From an uncultured Dehalococcoidia bacterium (GTDB lineage Bacteria > Chloroflexota > Dehalococcoidia > Tepidiformales > Tepidiformaceae): a stretch of 12,448 nucleotides of DNA. The notes beneath the pieces are model-generated. The model saw nothing but the letters and a program-made list of their open reading frames with translations, made no database searches and was not told the origin of the DNA. A program made the position numbers and the translations under genes. Below are positions 6,802 through 12,448 of the stretch, one piece after another (positions within the stretch are counted from its first letter, which is position 1; every line of letters begins with the position of its first letter). The stretch covers positions 1 to 12,448 of the forward strand of contig CALMIW010000593.1 in NCBI GenBank assembly GCA_937864275.1. The letters are read 5' to 3'.

Positions 6802-6807
6802 CACAAT
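6802..6807 (+). promoter_or_regulatory. Possible -10 element for a leaderless dehydrogenase mRNA
   Basis: CACAAT matches TATAAT at four of six positions and ends six bases before the ATG at 6814. The bases between carry no Shine-Dalgarno sequence, so transcription would begin at or next to the start codon. No clear -35 is seen. Confidence 0.3.
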
Positions 6808-6813
6808 TCCCAC

Positions 6814-7986
6814 ATGGATTGGGTCGCCGCCGCCCGCGAACTCGCCGTCGCGTTCTCCGCGCGGGCCGCGGCGCATGACCGCGCCGGCTCATTCCCGTTC
6901 GAGAACTTCGCCGACCTGCGCTCCCGCGGGTTCTTCGGCCTGACGGTGCCCGCCCGTTTCGGCGGGGCCGAAGCGCCGCTCCATACCTACCTCGGCGTCC
7001 TCGAGGCCATCGCCCATGGCGATGGGTCGACGGCCCTCTCGTTCATGATGCATCTCAAGACGTTCGGCCAGGAGCGCGAAGCCGCGTCCTATCCTCCCGA
7101 ATGGATCGAACGCATGGCGCTCGGCGCGGTGAACGAAGGCTACCTGGTGAACACGGTCGCCACGAAAGAGGGCCTCGGCTCTCCGGCGGGCGGTGGCCTC
7201 CCCGACACCGTCGCCACGCCCGGGGATGGTGGCTGGCTGCTAGAGGGCCGGAAGACCTTCACCACGCTGGCGCCCGTCCTTCACTACTTCATCGTGCTCG
7301 CTCGCATCCCGGTGCCGGAAGGAGAGGCTCACCGCCTCGGCAACTTCATGGTGCTCCGGACCGACCCCGGCCTCCGCATCGAGGAGACCTGGGACAGCCT
7401 GGGCATGCGCGCGACCGGCTCGCACGACGCCGTCTTCGAAAGCGTGCGCCTCGGCCCCGAACGCCTGTTGAACGAGCGCGCGCTCGGCCAGGCCGACGCC
7501 CGCGGCGGCGTGGGCATGGCCTGGTTCGCTCTCGGCCTTTGCGCGGTGACCATCGGCGTTGCCTCGGCCGCCAGAGATTACGCCGTCGCCTATGCCCGCG
7601 AGCGCACTCCCAACTCCAACCGCACTATCAAGGACTACCCCGGCGTCCGTTCCCGCATCGCTCGCATGGAGCTGCTCATCCAGCGCAGCCGCGCCCTCAT
7701 GGATGATGCCTGCCGCGCCTGGGAAGCCCGGGATGAGTCGGGCATGCCCGTCCTCAACCGCGTCGCCGCGGCGAAGATCGACACCCTGAACAACTGCATC
7801 GAAGCGGTCGACCTGGCGATGCGGGTGGTCGGCGGCGTCAGCCTCCAGAAGGCCCGCCCGATAGAGCGCTACTACCGCGATGTGCGCGCCGCGCTCCACA
7901 ACCCCCCGCTCGAGGACCGCGCCCTCGAGATGCTCGCCCGCGCCGCACTCGATGAGCCGGTCGAACTGCCCAGGGCCGCCGAGTAG
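6814..7986 (+). CDS. Acyl-CoA dehydrogenase-fold flavoprotein with altered active site
   Basis: The 390-residue product has the three-part acyl-CoA dehydrogenase fold: an N-terminal helical domain (about 1-110), a middle beta domain (about 111-220) with WLLEGRKTFTT and WDSLGMRATGSHDAVFESV, and a C-terminal helical domain with MRVVGGVSLQKARPIERYYR (336-355). It should bind FAD. In medium-chain acyl-CoA dehydrogenases the catalytic Glu lies in a YEGT-type motif after this segment; here the matching stretch is LHNPP (361-365), with no Glu. The alternative Glu position of isovaleryl-type enzymes (helix G, here about 232-252) also shows none. LHxP-type endings occur in DszC-like flavin monooxygenases of the same fold, so this may be an oxygenase or an unusual dehydrogenase. 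No Shine-Dalgarno sequence precedes the ATG. The substrate is unknown. Confidence 0.85.
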   Translation: MDWVAAARELAVAFSARAAAHDRAGSFPFENFADLRSRGFFGLTVPARFGGAEAPLHTYLGVLEAIAHGDGSTALSFMMHLKTFGQEREAASYPPEWIERMALGAVNEGYLVNTVATKEGLGSPAGGGLPDTVATPGDGGWLLEGRKTFTTLAPVLHYFIVLARIPVPEGEAHRLGNFMVLRTDPGLRIEETWDSLGMRATGSHDAVFESVRLGPERLLNERALGQADARGGVGMAWFALGLCAVTIGVASAARDYAVAYARERTPNSNRTIKDYPGVRSRIARMELLIQRSRALMDDACRAWEARDESGMPVLNRVAAAKIDTLNNCIEAVDLAMRVVGGVSLQKARPIERYYRDVRAALHNPPLEDRALEMLARAALDEPVELPRAAE

Positions 7987-7999
7987 GCCCTCTCCCGCC

Positions 8000-9463
8000 C
8001 TAGCCGCCGGGGACCTTGAAGTCCTTGCCGATCACGATCACTACGTCCGGCAGCGAGGTGTCCTCCTTCGGCAGCGTCACGATCTCGGATTCCTGGATGC
8101 CCATCCACTTCGCGATGTCCTTCGCCAGCGTTTCCTTCTCGTTGCCGTAGAGCGTGATCGACGTGTGCGGTTGCGCCGCCTGGTCCGGGCCGTAGGAAAC
8201 GGTCGGGAGCCCCTTGCTGTACTTCAGGTATCTCCCCAGCGCCGCCGCCCGCACGCTCCCGTCCTCGCCATACCCGTTCTGGATCTCGACGGACGACGCG
8301 CTGTACTGGGACCTTGTGAACACCTGGCTCAGCCAGTACTGCACGTTCTCCGGGTCCCAGAGTTGCACGGCCGCCCCACCGGCGGTGATGTGGCCGGTCA
8401 TCGTCGGGACGTCGTTCACCGGGTCGCCCAGCGAGTACGTCGCCAGTTGCCCGTTGGTGTTTTTCAGGAGCGCCGCGTACCCCGGCATTTTCGCCTTCGG
8501 GATATCGGTCCGAACGGTGCTGCTGTAGGCGTCCCAGAGTCCCAGCGGGTCGTTCAGCATCTGCAGAGAGAACACCCTGGCGAGCGCCGCCTTCAGCACC
8601 AGCTGCTGGCGTTTCACCCGCTTGAAGTCGCTGTCGTACTCCCGGTGCCGCCCGAAGGCCACCGCGTTGTAGCCGTCGAGTTTGTTGATTCCCGTGGGGA
8701 AGCTCAACCAGATGCCGTTCAGGTCGTCGTCGCTGTAGAACCAGTTCCCCACCGAGAGGTCGTAGGGGATGTCCACTTCGACTCCGCCGACCGCGTCCAC
8801 CAGCTTCTCGACACCCTTGAAGTCGAGCACCACATAGTGGTCGATCTCGATCCCGAAGTTCTCCTTCATGTCGAGTTTGAGTTGCTCAATGCCCGCGCTC
8901 ACCGTCTTGCCGTTGCGCACGCCCACCCCGAACGAGGTGTTGATCCGGTCTTCGTATTCGAAGTCCTTCGTGTGGATGTCGATGAGCATGTCGCGCGGGA
9001 AGCTGAGGACGGCGCTCGTCTTTCCGATCGGGTCGATCGTGGCGACCATGATCGTGTCCGTCAGGTGGCCGGCATTCTCGTTGTCCGGGATCGGCAGGGG
9101 CTTTCCGTCGTCGCCGTAGGCCGGGCGCCGGTCAATGCCGAGCACCAGCAGATTGATGCGCTTGTTGAAGACGCTGGCCTCGGAAGGCGACTTGATCGGC
9201 ACGAGCGGCGCATCAAGCGCGGCCAGCGGGCGGATGATGCCCAGCGACGTCAGGTCCTTCCCCGGGAACAGCGCCGGGGTGACGCGCGCCAGGAGTGCGA
9301 TGCTCGAATAGGTTGAGGCCAGCCCGAACACCAGCAGGGCGAACACGAAAGTGAGCCGTTGGAGCCGTGAAGCGCGTTTCGCCGTGGGCCGGGCCCGCTC
9401 GCGTTTTCGTCCCATCGGGATGGACAACGTCGAATCTTCGATGCGTGTTGCCACGAATCCCAA
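8000..9463 (-). CDS. LCP (LytR-CpsA-Psr) family protein with LytR_C domain, downstream copy
   Basis: This is a 487-residue protein from the TTG at 9463. After a basic segment it has one signal-anchor helix (about 38-60), a linker, and an extracytoplasmic LCP domain: NLLVLGIDRRP (104-114), TDTIMVATIDP (135-145), SFPRDML (154-160), VDAVGGVEVDIP (222-233) and the catalytic RHREYDSDFKRVKRQQ (272-287). A LytR_C-like domain follows at about 390-483, starting SVEIQNGYG. LCP enzymes transfer undecaprenyl-linked glycopolymers onto the cell wall or proteins; the acceptor here is unknown. The TTG start has GGAGGGG eight bases upstream, but a GTG at 9454 fits a leaderless promoter and an ATG at 9415 gives the tidiest N-terminus. 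It is a tandem paralogue of the gene at 9529-10953, 65 bases away, and converges on the dehydrogenase with 13 bases between. Confidence 0.93.
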   Translation of the reverse strand: MGFVATRIEDSTLSIPMGRKRERARPTAKRASRLQRLTFVFALLVFGLASTYSSIALLARVTPALFPGKDLTSLGIIRPLAALDAPLVPIKSPSEASVFNKRINLLVLGIDRRPAYGDDGKPLPIPDNENAGHLTDTIMVATIDPIGKTSAVLSFPRDMLIDIHTKDFEYEDRINTSFGVGVRNGKTVSAGIEQLKLDMKENFGIEIDHYVVLDFKGVEKLVDAVGGVEVDIPYDLSVGNWFYSDDDLNGIWLSFPTGINKLDGYNAVAFGRHREYDSDFKRVKRQQLVLKAALARVFSLQMLNDPLGLWDAYSSTVRTDIPKAKMPGYAALLKNTNGQLATYSLGDPVNDVPTMTGHITAGGAAVQLWDPENVQYWLSQVFTRSQYSASSVEIQNGYGEDGSVRAAALGRYLKYSKGLPTVSYGPDQAAQPHTSITLYGNEKETLAKDIAKWMGIQESEIVTLPKEDTSLPDVVIVIGKDFKVPGG

Positions 9464-9490
9464 CTATGCGGCCCCTCCGCGAAGGGTCAA
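9463..9490 (-). promoter_or_regulatory. Promoter of the downstream LCP gene
   Basis: On the minus strand TTGACC (9490-9485), a 16-base spacer and CATAGT (9468-9463) form a sigma-70-like promoter with five of six and four of six matches. Eight bases after it is GTG (9454). The -10 overlaps the TTG start, so the promoter and the Shine-Dalgarno-led TTG start cannot both serve the same transcript. Confidence 0.45.
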
Positions 9491-9528
9491 TCGCGGAGTT
9501 CACGTCCGGAAGAACCCGGTTAAGCGCC

Positions 9529-10953
9529 CTACTGGCTCCCCGGGATGACGAAGTCCGCCCCGACGATCACCGTGATGTCCGGGGTCGAGGTGTCATCCGT
9601 CGGGACCAGCTCGGTGACGACGCCATCGCGCGAGAGGCCGAGCCAGCCCGCGATGTCGCTCGCCGCCGCGCGCTGCGCCTCGCGATGGAGCACCACACTC
9701 GTTTTCGGCTGAGGCGGGGCGTCGTCCCCGTAGTACACCGTTACGAGGCCCCTTAAATAGACGAGGTAGCGGCCCAGTGCCGCCGTCCGCGAGTTCCCCT
9801 GCTCGGTATTGGCATAGGCATTCTGCAACTCGACCACGGCATCGGCGTGACGCGTGACCGGGAAGGCGCGCGCCAGCCAGTACTGGACGTTCTCGGCGTT
9901 CCACTTCAACACCGCCGCGCCCTCGTCCATCGTGAACGGGATCATCGGCGGCACCCCGTCCACCGGGTCCCCGAGCGAGTAGGTCACCATGCTGCCGTTC
10001 GTCCGCTTGCCGATGTCCGCCAGGCCGGGCATCGCCGCCCGCGGGATGTCCGTCTTCACGAACGAGTTGTACGCGTCCCAGAGTTCGAACGGGTCGCGGC
10101 CGATGATGCCGCTCGAGAAGGTCTTGTCGATCGCCGCCTTCACCACCAGCTGCTGCCGTTTGATCCGGTACAGGTCGCTGTCGCCTTCCCGGTTCCGTCC
10201 GAACGCGACGGCGTGGTAGCCGTCCAGCTCCTGGATCCCCGCGGGGAAGCTCACGTAGCGCGCGTTCTCGTCGTCGTCGCTGTAGTACCAGTCGTAGATG
10301 GCCAGTTCTTCCGGGATGTCGACCGTGACGCCGCCGACCGCGTCCACCAGTCCCTCCACACCCTTGAAGTCGATGACGACCGAGTAGTTGATTTCGATCC
10401 CGAAGTTCTGTTTCAGGTCGCGCTTCACCTGGTCGATGCCCGCCGACCGGCCGCCGCCGTCGCTTACGCCGATGCCGTAGGAACGGTTGATTCGCCCCTG
10501 GAAGCTCGAGTTGTCGTCACGCGTGATCTTGATGAGCATGTCGCGCGGAAAGCTCAACAGCGTTGTCTTCTTCGTGATCGGGTCGATCGAAGCGACCATG
10601 ACGACATCCGTCAGGTAGCTGCCGTTGCGGTCGTCCTGGAATTCGTACTGCGGCCGCTTGTCGATGCCCAGGACCAGGACGTGGATCGGGTCCGTGAACG
10701 AGCCGCTCGCCGAGGCTTCCGGCACCTTCACGACGTTGTCGATTAGTGCGACCACGCCCACGTTCTTCAGCGAACGGCCTGGGAAGAGCGCAGGCGTTAC
10801 GCGGGCAAGGAGCGCCACGCCGGTGTACGAAGCAGCCAGGAACAGGGTGACGACGGCGAAGGCATAGAGCGCGCGCTGGCTGCCGGTTGCCAGCCTCGGC
10901 GCCCTTCGGATCCTCGTTCGTGTGCGCGGGACTGCGTATCCGCCGCTGACCAT
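9529..10953 (-). CDS. LCP (LytR-CpsA-Psr) family protein with LytR_C domain, upstream copy
   Basis: The 474-residue product starts at the ATG at 10953 and closely parallels its neighbour. A basic N-terminus is followed by one signal-anchor helix (about 29-50) and the shared stretch LLARVTPALFPG (48-59). The LCP domain follows: HVLVLGIDKRP (91-101), TDVVMVASIDP (115-125), SFPRDML (134-140), VDAVGGVTVDIP (203-214) and RNREGDSDLYRIKRQQ (253-268), so the Arg, Asp and Gln residues of the LCP signature are all kept. The LytR_C-like domain starts near VVELQNAY (373-380) and ends with DITVIVGADFVIPGSQ. As with other LCP proteins, it probably attaches a lipid-linked glycopolymer to an outer acceptor. 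The copies differ enough to suggest an old duplication. No clear Shine-Dalgarno sequence precedes the ATG; a promoter motif lies just upstream. Confidence 0.94.
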   Translation of the reverse strand: MVSGGYAVPRTRTRIRRAPRLATGSQRALYAFAVVTLFLAASYTGVALLARVTPALFPGRSLKNVGVVALIDNVVKVPEASASGSFTDPIHVLVLGIDKRPQYEFQDDRNGSYLTDVVMVASIDPITKKTTLLSFPRDMLIKITRDDNSSFQGRINRSYGIGVSDGGGRSAGIDQVKRDLKQNFGIEINYSVVIDFKGVEGLVDAVGGVTVDIPEELAIYDWYYSDDDENARYVSFPAGIQELDGYHAVAFGRNREGDSDLYRIKRQQLVVKAAIDKTFSSGIIGRDPFELWDAYNSFVKTDIPRAAMPGLADIGKRTNGSMVTYSLGDPVDGVPPMIPFTMDEGAAVLKWNAENVQYWLARAFPVTRHADAVVELQNAYANTEQGNSRTAALGRYLVYLRGLVTVYYGDDAPPQPKTSVVLHREAQRAAASDIAGWLGLSRDGVVTELVPTDDTSTPDITVIVGADFVIPGSQ

Positions 10954-10961
10954 GAAGTTCC

Positions 10962-10990
10962 ACCGTCGCAGGGAGCGCTGGCACGGTCAA
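10962..10990 (-). promoter_or_regulatory. Promoter of the upstream LCP gene
   Basis: On the minus strand TTGACC (10990-10985), a 17-base spacer and GACGGT (10967-10962) precede the ATG by eight bases. The -10 is poor overall but keeps the key A and final T. The layout matches the promoter of the other LCP gene, including the shared GATTGACC. Confidence 0.4.
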
Positions 10991-10991
10991 T

Positions 10992-11017
10992 CCGGGGGAA
11001 ATACTCGATTACCCCGG
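10992..11017. repeat. Imperfect inverted repeat upstream of the LCP pair
   Basis: Arms CCGGGG (10992-10997) and CCCCGG (11012-11017) enclose a second short pair AAT/ATT. It lies between the metallopeptidase stop and the LCP start, directly behind the TTGACC element. No T-run follows on either strand, so an operator or weak terminator are equally possible. The rest of the 10954-11068 spacer shows nothing else I can support. Confidence 0.3.
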
Positions 11018-11068
11018 GCACGATGCGAATTTACGAGCGTTTTGCAGAGGGCTCGCCGCCAGCGCCGG

Positions 11069-11437
11069 CTATCCCATCCCCAGTTCGTGCAGCCGGTCGT
11101 CATCGATCCCGAAGTAGTGACCGAGTTCGTGCAGGACGGTCTTCCGGACCTGTTCGCGCACCTCGTCGTCGTCGTGGCAAACGGCTTCGATGTGCTCCTG
11201 GTAGATGCTGATCTTGTCGGGCGCCACCAGGTTGTAGTACTCGCCGCGTTTCGTCAGCGGGATGCCGTGATACAGCCCGAGGAGCAGCCCGCCGGGGCCG
11301 AGACCCGCCTGCTTCCGTTCGCGCGCCGTCGGCCGCCGCTCGATCACGATGTCGACGTTGTGGACGTTCTTGAGGAGTTCCTTGGGCAGCGAGGCCACCG
11401 CTTCGCGCACGAGCCGGCGGAATTCGGAGCGTTCCAG
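11069..11437 (-). CDS. Minimal zincin-type metallopeptidase family protein
   Basis: This is a short protein, 122 residues from the chosen start, with HELGHYFGIDDDRLHELG near its end. His103, Glu104 and His107 of HExxH, plus Asp113 in HExxHxxGxxD, give the zinc site of the small zincin_1 (PF06262-like) metallopeptidases. Upstream, DKISIYQEHIEAVC also fits that family. There is no signal peptide, so it is cytoplasmic; its substrate and even its activity are unproven. The start is uncertain. The family normally begins just before SEFRRLV, which points to the CTG at 11437, four bases after the upstream stop. The alternatives are TTG at 11506, which overlaps the upstream gene by 65 bases, and GTG at 11410. 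None has a good Shine-Dalgarno sequence, so translational coupling to the upstream gene is likely. Confidence 0.85.
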   Translation of the reverse strand: MERSEFRRLVREAVASLPKELLKNVHNVDIVIERRPTARERKQAGLGPGGLLLGLYHGIPLTKRGEYYNLVAPDKISIYQEHIEAVCHDDDEVREQVRKTVLHELGHYFGIDDDRLHELGMG

Positions 11438-11441
11438 CTGA

Positions 11442-11891
11442 CTACCGTTTCGCCGGCGAGGCGTCCCAGAGTGTCTTGAAGCCTTCGCCGCCGCGCACCG
11501 CCGCAAGCTGGTGCGCGTTCTCGGCGGCGACCAGTTCCGCGAGTGCCTGTTCGGCTTCGCGCACCGATTCAGGGTGCCCGCTGTCCACGAGCCGGGCGTT
11601 CACTTCGCGCCAGGCCTCCGTTTCGCCGAGCGACCGCGTGAAGCGCGGCCAATAGACCATCACGATCTTCTCGGGGTCGCGGAAGCGCGGCCGGATCTTG
11701 CGCAGGCTGGCGTAGCGCTCCTGCACGCTCTTCACGGGTTCCACCAGCCGGACCGCCGGCCCGTCGATGTCGCTGGATCGGAAGTCGAGGAGCAATCGTT
11801 GGCCGACGGTCACGAATCTCAGGACGATGACGTCGTGGCTGCGAATCGTCGATGCGATCTCGCTCAAATCGATATTGAAGTCGTTATCCAC
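11442..11891 (-). CDS. Hypothetical protein, upstream partner of the metallopeptidase
   Basis: The 149-residue product starts with GTG at 11891, and I cannot name a domain. It begins MDNDFNIDLSEIASTIRSHD, followed by alternating beta-like stretches (VIVLRFVTVGQRLLLDFRSS) and charged helices (SVQERYASLRKIRPRF; SVREAEQALAELVAAENAHQ). It is soluble, without signal peptide or membrane segment. G/C-rich third positions and the tight junction with the metallopeptidase gene support it being real. A -10-like TACACT lies eight bases before the GTG with no Shine-Dalgarno sequence between, which suggests a leaderless mRNA. Adjacency suggests a shared process with the metallopeptidase, as regulator, substrate or adaptor, but nothing in the sequence decides this. 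Confidence 0.8.
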   Translation of the reverse strand: MDNDFNIDLSEIASTIRSHDVIVLRFVTVGQRLLLDFRSSDIDGPAVRLVEPVKSVQERYASLRKIRPRFRDPEKIVMVYWPRFTRSLGETEAWREVNARLVDSGHPESVREAEQALAELVAAENAHQLAAVRGGEGFKTLWDASPAKR

Positions 11892-11899
11892 CGCACGGC

Positions 11900-11905
11900 A
11901 GTGTA
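11900..11905 (-). promoter_or_regulatory. Possible -10 element for the hypothetical gene-metallopeptidase pair
   Basis: The minus strand reads TACACT, four of six matches to TATAAT including the key first T, second A and last T. It ends eight bases before the GTG at 11891, so the mRNA would start at about the start codon. No -35 is evident. The rest of the 103-base divergent spacer (11892-11994) shows nothing else clear. Confidence 0.35.
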
Positions 11906-11994
11906 CTGTGCCCCAGCCTCCGCGGCCACCGCTTGGCTCCTTTCACCACCCAGTTGTCACCAAGTCCCGCCGCCGCCTGCCGATTACTCCAGTG

Positions 11995-12408
11995 ATGGCG
12001 CTCTTCGGCAGGTCCTCGGCGCACCGGAAGGTGGAACGGCTCATTCGGGACGGGGTTGGTGTCCGCGAGGCCTGCTGGCGCCTGGACTCCGCCGCCGGCA
12101 GTGCCGATGCGCTCGTCGATGACGTCATCGCCTGGGTGCGCGATGCCATGGGCGCGATGCGACGTCCCTACGGCATCGACCATGTCGCCCTCGCCCTGGC
12201 CGCCCGCGACGACGGCGGCCGCGTCGTCTGTAGCAACAGCCTCGGCGTGCTCCGCCCCGCGAGCTTCTACGCCGAAGAAGGCCCTCGCCAGGTCCGCGCC
12301 TTCCTCGGCGACGCCGCCCGGGCGATGGATGGTCAGCCCGGCGAGATGGTCGGCGCGCTGCTCAGCCTTGGCGATATCGCTTTCGAATTGAACACCCGCG
12401 CCGCCTGA
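11995..12408 (+). CDS. Hypothetical protein, 137 residues
   Basis: I do not recognise this protein. The open frame continues upstream, but that part runs antisense to the divergent hypothetical gene and reads like non-coding sequence (prolines, arginines, no domain). I therefore place the start at the ATG at 11995, giving MALFGRSSAHRKVERLIRDG; a GTG sits directly before it. G/C-rich third positions from there to the TGA support coding. The product is soluble, with helical ends and a central stretch (YGIDHVALALAARDDGGRVV) that looks like two strands joined by a turn. No Shine-Dalgarno sequence is present; an AT-rich ATTACT lies six bases before the ATG. It is divergent from the hypothetical gene-metallopeptidase pair across 103 bases, so the two may share control. 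A long opposite-strand frame over the same bases lacks family features. Confidence 0.6.
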   Translation: MALFGRSSAHRKVERLIRDGVGVREACWRLDSAAGSADALVDDVIAWVRDAMGAMRRPYGIDHVALALAARDDGGRVVCSNSLGVLRPASFYAEEGPRQVRAFLGDAARAMDGQPGEMVGALLSLGDIAFELNTRAA

Positions 12409-12448
12409 CTCCGGCGATGCTCTTTGCCGCGCGGATCTGTACACTCCG

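Noticed and set aside
7880..9316. A 478-codon plus-strand frame over the downstream LCP gene, and a similar one at 9847-10746
   Set aside because: Both are low-complexity Val/Arg/His/Asp mirror frames of the LCP genes and begin inside other genes. Their similarity to each other follows from the LCP duplication.
11767..11994. N-terminal extension of the orphan frame ending at 12408
   Set aside because: It runs antisense to the divergent hypothetical gene and through its promoter spacer, with non-protein-like composition; coding character begins at 11995.
12409..12448. RNA gene or repeat at the right end
   Set aside because: Only 40 bases remain; apart from the TACACT hexamer nothing can be supported.

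Overview
The window is about 65% GC, with G/C-rich third codon positions and no mobile element, CRISPR array, tRNA or rRNA that I can see. The gene mix and protein style suggest a chromosomal segment from a high-GC, Chloroflexota-like bacterium (Dehalococcoidia/Tepidiformia type), though an actinobacterium-like lineage cannot be excluded. The mix is a moxR-DUF58-transglutaminase operon, a membrane-bound cupredoxin, a TetR/MMPL divergon, two LCP proteins and a short HExxH metallopeptidase. The taxonomy is inference, not measurement.

Layout. On the minus strand, 2608 to 1 is an operon of a MoxR AAA+ ATPase, a DUF58 protein and the N-terminus of a TgpA-like membrane transglutaminase (cut by the window edge); it has a near-perfect extended -10 promoter and the last two genes overlap. 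Divergent from it, 2804-3604 (+) encodes five membrane helices followed by an intact type 1 copper cupredoxin domain, behind a leader that can fold two ways. A strong hairpin (3635-3659) separates it from a convergent TetR gene (3674-4249, -). TetR faces a 734-residue MMPL/RND transporter (4503-6707, +) across 253 bases holding five GATTC half-sites and two palindromes. A terminator (6734-6761) follows MMPL. Next comes an acyl-CoA dehydrogenase-fold enzyme (6814-7986, +) that lacks the usual catalytic glutamate. Two tandem LCP-LytR_C paralogues (8000-9463 and 9529-10953, -) carry matching upstream promoters. A conserved-looking unknown gene (11442-11891, -) abuts a minimal zincin (11069-11437, -). 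Divergent from them is a 137-residue orphan (11995-12408, +).

How the parts may work together. Much of the content concerns the cell envelope: the MoxR operon (chaperone, vWA-like partner and surface transglutaminase), the MMPL exporter with its local repressor, and two LCP glycopolymer transferases. The most interesting non-coding signals are the alternative-pairing leader before the cupredoxin gene, the half-site cluster in the TetR/MMPL divergon, and a recurring arrangement in which a -10-like hexamer sits 6-8 bases before a start codon without a Shine-Dalgarno sequence, which suggests leaderless mRNAs. I see no wholly new multi-gene system and do not claim one. The longest stretch without a gene is 253 bases.
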